A stretch of 64,000 nt of DNA. It comes from Moniliophthora roreri (lineage: Eukaryota; Basidiomycota; Agaricomycetes; Agaricales; Marasmiaceae). Where the stretch lies: positions 1 to 64,000 of the forward strand of contig LATX02000237.1 in NCBI GenBank assembly GCA_001466705.2. The letters run 5' to 3'. The notes under the pieces are model-generated. The model was not told the DNA's origin. It worked only from the letters and a program-made list of their open reading frames with translations, and did no database searches. Below, in pieces: positions 59,863-64,000 of this stretch; the first letter of the stretch is position 1; each line of letters starts with the position of its first letter. A program made the translations under genes and the position numbers.

Positions 59863-61415
59863 TCACGAAGTAACAACCATCCCAATACCCTCCCCACCTC
59901 CCGCTGCTGCCAACGGCGAAGAAGAAGGCGGTGAACATGATAACGCTCTAGGTGGGAGTCTATATGCCGACGGTGTCGGTGTAGAGGGTTTCGATGATGG
60001 TGGCGGTGGTGGCGGCGGCAAGTCGTCATCACTCCCACTTTCACTACTATCATCCAACTCGATTTCCTCTCCATTGATATACATCACATTCTTCTTCTTC
60101 CTCTCCTTCTTTGGAGGAGGAGGTTTCCGCTTGAACGTTATAGGTGTCCATTCGTATACTTTTTCTTTTTGGTGTTGTTGTTGTTGGTCGTGGTGTTGGT
60201 CGTGGTGTTGGTCGTCGCCGTGTTCTTGGTATGGCGGCGATGGAGAAAAGCGTAATCCCAACCCCGAACCTGAACCTGAACCTGAACCCGAACCCTCATC
60301 TTCCGTATCCGTAAACAAATCCGACTCACACCCGCTCGTCAAAGATGCATTCGTCAAAGCCGGCGTCGGTGGGTCCGTCTCTAGTTCCTCATCTTGTTCA
60401 TGAAAAGGGGTAGGAGTAGGGTCAGGGGAATGACCAGCAAACGCGGCATGTATCGCATTCGTTAATGATTGCGGTTGCGGAGGTTCGCTAGCACCACCGT
60501 TACACGGTGATGAAGGCGAAGACCCGGAAGAAGAAGTGGGAGGTGTTTCGAGTAGAGGTATGAATGAGAATTTACGTGGTTTGGGGGGAGGTGGAGCTTT
60601 GGATGGGGGTTGGAGGTGTGGGAGCCATGATGAGGTGGGTGTGGAGGTGGAGGCGGAAGTGGAGGTGGGCGTGGGTGTAGTCGGGGATTGTGATTGTGGT
60701 GGACTGGAACTAGGACAAAGCGGCGAAGAAACTCGGGGAGAGTGGCAATACGATGATGGCGCCGACGCCGACGACGCCGTACACGGCGTACACGGGGATA
60801 AATTTGAAGGGCGTAATAACGGGGACCTGGGTGGACTCGCACATGGACTTGTGTGTTTACTCTCTGCAGGTGAAGAATTTGGAGGACTGGGTTCTGGAGT
60901 CGGGTTGGGCGTGGATGCACCGCTCGGACAAGTATTGTCGGGTAGAAGCGGCAATAGGGCTATAGGCACAGCACTGAGAAAGTGGTTGGGTTTCTTGCCA
61001 GTGTAAGGATCTGGAAGTTGTTGTGCGCGTGGAAGGGTTCGTTGTATGGCTTTTAGTTCAAGAATGTCCCTGTGGAAGTAAAGTCGACGGTCAGAAGTGT
61101 AATTTTTGGAGATGGATTCACGTACTTGTAACTGAGCGGTTGAGCAGGTTCCATAGGTGTTCGGTCCCAATCATCCGCGATGAAAACTTGTTCGAAACAC
61201 CTGTCTGGGTCATCTTCGCAGTTGTGCCAGGATACAGATTTCTTTGGTGTGCCTGAACCTGAACTGCTGGCGGTGGTGCTGTCTAATACTCCTAGGGTGG
61301 TGTCTGATGGAGGCGAAGGTAGGGGTGAAGGAGTCTTGAGACATGATTTGCGTTTACACATGGATAGGCTCGGAGGTTTGAGCGACGTTGATATAGGTAT
61401 TGAGTCTGACTCCAT
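59863..61415 (-). CDS. Long ADDWDRTP-family Ser/Pro-rich protein
   Basis: Exons 61415-61126 and 61069-59863 give 498 residues. Order: Ser/Pro-rich N-terminus with CKRKSCLKTPSPLPSPP; K-x-V-x-W (KKSVSW, about residue 59), which fits the RVxF phosphatase-1 docking consensus; CFEQVFIADDWDRTPMEP (about 75-90); intron; DILELKAIQRTLPRAQQ; about 250 residues of low-complexity Ser/Thr/Pro with short Gly-Ser, His-Asp and Gln repeats; then VYEWTPITFKRKP, KKKNVMYINGEEIELDD and an acidic, proline-rich tail. It is the long paralog of the 13752-14331 gene; the intron phase is identical. Likely a disordered regulatory or scaffold protein; the PP1 link is inference. Confidence 0.8.
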
Positions 61416-62955
61416 GGTGGTGGTGGTAGTAGTAGAAGTGGTCGTACGAGCAAAAGAGTGTGAAAAGGCAAGTTTTTTCTGGGAAAGCGGAGGAGTGACT
61501 CCGACTCGGACACGCCGGGGCGGTCAAGGCGGACATTCTCGGAATAACTAACCCCAAAGTGGACCCATTCGGTTTGCCATTCTCCGACATATCAACAGTC
61601 TTCAACAGTCCATTCTACGCGTACAGGAGTTTTTCCGCAACGAATTTTCTGTACAACTAGCGACATTTCTGCTATAACTCGACTCCAACAATGATTTCAT
61701 AGAAAATGGTCATACGCACCTACGGCTCTCGGCACGAGTGGACCGTGGCATCCCAACTGCCAGAATTTGGCAATTTACACTGCAATCATGACATGCATTG
61801 TATAATAATGACATGGTCTATAGTGCTCTATAGTGACTACAATCCATCCCACGACGTAGTGAAATGAAATCAATCCTGGGATGAACCGTACGTTTTCATG
61901 TCATGTCGCCCAGATTTATCTTGACATTAATGCCCACATTGTATATTAATGCCATTGGTCCCTTGTCCCCCCGCAGCCAATAAACCAGTTCCTTATCGTT
62001 TATCGTTTATCGGCTATCGATATGCTTATGCTCAATGGAACCCCGCCTTCCGTACTGTACGGCGTACCCCGCCATACCATTCGCCCTATTAGAGTCGGCC
62101 CAGTATTTTGGTATCGACACTAGCGTGGAGCCGTATGCACCCCCAAACACTTAGCCCTCAGCCACGACGCCCTTGGCAGCAACACCGCCCAGGGAAATCA
62201 GGAACCGCTCTATTCAAAAGCAATGCGTATCCTGTCAAGGAACATGCCCATGCCACCTCAGCAGCGGCTTGAAACCCTGTCGCTGCTGCAAGTTGCGTAG
62301 TAATAGGTCCGCCCGGGTCAAGAATTATTTTGGGCATCGGGGACTGGGGGACTGGGGGACAACATCGTGTTTAACCCTCTCTTCCTCCGTTACATTTTCT
62401 GATTAGTCTCTACGTTCTAGTCTTCTAGATCCCCCTGTTTGTCAGAAGCCCGAGTCGTCATATGACAGACTCGTGCTAGGATCTTCGTGTACTAATTACG
62501 CAAATCGGGAAAGGACACCATGTTCAGACATGACGACCTCAGCGATTCATCATTTTTGCTTGGATGTTCGCATTTATATAGCCTCGTGTCCTTCTAGGCT
62601 CAGCGGCTCCACACAAGGATATCGATAAAAAGACTCAGTCAAATTCGGGCGGAGATGACATCGTGTGAACAAGCTCCTCATCCTCCTGCCGATTATTTGC
62701 CTCCTTTCCTTTGCACTATTCAATTTTTTTTTTCTCACTGAGCGCGAATTGGTTAGCTAGGACCTTGCTTTCATCACGCGGCATCTTAGTAGACCCTACT
62801 TTCAAATTTACATTCGTCGTCAGGGGTCCCTCAAAAAAAAAACTACCTGTACGACCTATCTGCCACCAGAAAAGATTGATCACTAGTCGAGGAATTCTGG
62901 GTATTCGAATCAGTATAATACAAATATACATGCAATTACCGAGGGAATACAATGA
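61416..62955. other. Intergenic
   Basis: No supported gene. A short Cys-rich open frame (62173-62406, with CVSCQGTCPC) is present but has no context support. It should hold the promoter of the 61.4-kb gene and the 3' UTR of the gene ending at 62956. Confidence 0.4.
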
Positions 62956-64000
62956 CTATTGGAGTAATTGGTATACAGGTGTTTCACTGATTAAGCGTAT
63001 AATTTGAGGCTCAAACGTATGATAGCCAAGTAAGAGTACTAGTTCGATGGGTAGCAGTTCAAGAGACGAGGCAAGAAGCAATAACTGATTGTACGAGATC
63101 CCAATTAACGTCATCGCAGTGTTTCCGACGTTTTCGAGTAATCTCAACATGGCGCTTTGATCTGTGGGGGAGTTGGGGGGTCAAGTCACGCCGACATGCT
63201 GTAAAGAGGATCCTACCCACCAGTATTGAATTGGGGAGATTGAGGAATGCCTAACACGTATAGTCCGCCAGCATGATTTTCGATATTGACCTGATTTCCA
63301 TGTACGTTATTGAAGCGACCACCCATGATAGCAATTCCTGAGGATTGTGTAAACATTGCTTGGCTTTGCTCATGGTTCCCATTCATCGGCGGGCTGTTGG
63401 TGCGCTAGAAAGGAAGATGAGTTCGAGGGTGGAGTGAAGTCTGTAACAAAAATAAAGTGGCTTACTTCGGGAGCAAAGGATTGTTCAAACATTGTTTGGC
63501 CTTGCTCGTGGCTTCCATTTGTCGACGGGTTCTTGATGTGCTTGAAGGAAGGGAAGATAAGGTCGAGGGCAGAATGAAACTGTTGAAAAACGCAGCTTAC
63601 TTCGGTGATATCGGATCCGGATTGTATTGTAAATACTCTGTCATGACCATCAACCCGTTCTTGTTAAACGGTTTTTGCCCTCAACGTTCACCTAGAACAG
63701 CATGGTTACATACCGTAAATGGGAGGAATCGGTGCCCTTGACCAATGGATTCCGAATAGGCAGCTTGCCGGATCGCTTGAAGATGATCAACATGTTAGAT
63801 ATTAGGAAGCGGCATTGCGTACTTGGACCATTTCGTGAGCTCCTTCCAGATCTGCGAACAAGGTGAGAAGACGATCAGACCGTGAGTAGAGCGATGGCCA
63901 ACCTTTTCAGCATCTCGCCCGTGATACCTGATCGCTATAAATTTGTTGCCATAAACTCGCGCTCGGTAAACACTTCTTCGGTAGGAAAATGCCCGAACAA
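62956..64000 (-). CDS. Kinase-like N-part plus repeated exon and GGxFNNVxGN module (partial)
   Basis: Exons from the right edge: beyond 64000-63903, 63851-63823, 63775-63714, 63659-63601, 63540-63466, 63404-63221, 63161-62956; all junctions stay in phase. It reads VYRARVYGNKFIAIRYHGRDAEK|IWKELTKW, resembling the Ala-x-Lys strand and helix C region of divergent kinase-like domains in Agaricomycetes, but truncated after it. Then come two related exons (NGSHEQGQTMFEQS and NGNHEQSQAMFTQS) and GIAIMGGRFNNVHGNQVNIEN, a motif common at N-termini of fungal NACHT or kinase-like proteins. The C-terminus has hydrophobic stretches (NQLLLLASSLELLPIELVLLLGY). The 5' end lies outside the window. Function unknown. 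Confidence 0.6.

Noticed and set aside
60074..60403. Plus-strand open frames across 60.0-61.5 kb
   Set aside because: Shadows of the Ser/Pro-rich minus-strand gene; low-complexity sequence opens all frames.
62173..62406. Small Cys-rich open frame as a secreted effector
   Set aside because: No signal peptide, no promoter signal and no splice context; likely chance.

Overview
The window reads as nuclear DNA of an Agaricomycete (mushroom-forming basidiomycete). Genes have many short GT-AG introns of about 45-65 bp, including very small exons. There is a tRNA with an intron after the anticodon, basidiomycete-type secreted GH5-like proteins, and a KDZ-class DNA transposon carrying a TET/JBP-type dioxygenase. 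Exon structures were built by hand: splice sites and reading phases were checked codon by codon, but no alignment or RNA data were available.

Layout. 1-882: N-terminal half of a cytochrome P450 (-). 1.2-8.5 kb: repeat-rich, with two diverged copies of a ~1.8 kb repeat; one copy carries a solo LTR with a perfect 5-bp target duplication, and its end abuts a TA-flanked MITE. Between the copies lies a decayed coding region. 8.9-13.4 kb: a 15-exon gene for a ~1230-residue protein with an EF-hand-like loop and two ZZ-like zinc fingers. 13.7-16.7 kb: a small protein with an ADDWDRTP signature, a basic hypothetical protein, a secreted cysteine-containing protein with a GPI-like tail, and tRNA-Gln(CTG). 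18.8-21.2 kb (-) and 47.1-49.4 kb (+): two 17-exon GH5-like paralogs that have both lost the Asn-Glu-Pro acid/base glutamate and share an identical 7-nt microexon.

The centrepiece is 22,871-43,422: a 20.55 kb KDZ-class transposon with 145-bp terminal inverted repeats and a perfect 8-bp duplication GAAATTCA. Inside are a leftward KDZ transposase, a rightward TET/JBP-like dioxygenase divergent from it across an AT-rich gap, an RNase H1 N-terminal-like gene, and a Ser/Pro-rich accessory gene. All look inactivated, largely by C:G to T:A type changes (Arg codons to TGA, metal-site His to Tyr, catalytic Asp to Asn). Three copies of another ~1.75 kb element (ends TAAT...ATTA, 4-bp duplications) sit inside its genes. 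Two single N bases mark doubtful joins inside those copies.

Right of the transposon: PIG-A/GPI3 (44.25-45.99 kb), the second GH5-like gene, a degraded tandem repeat field (49.7-52.5 kb), a 581-residue helical hypothetical protein (52.9-55.2 kb), a hAT-type MITE with an 8-bp duplication (57.0-57.35 kb), a 498-residue Ser/Pro-rich paralog of the 14-kb ADDWDRTP gene, and, running off the right edge, a kinase-like multi-exon gene containing a tandem exon duplication. PIG-A begins GPI-anchor synthesis, and the 16-kb gene encodes a candidate GPI-anchored protein; otherwise the host genes show no evident shared pathway.
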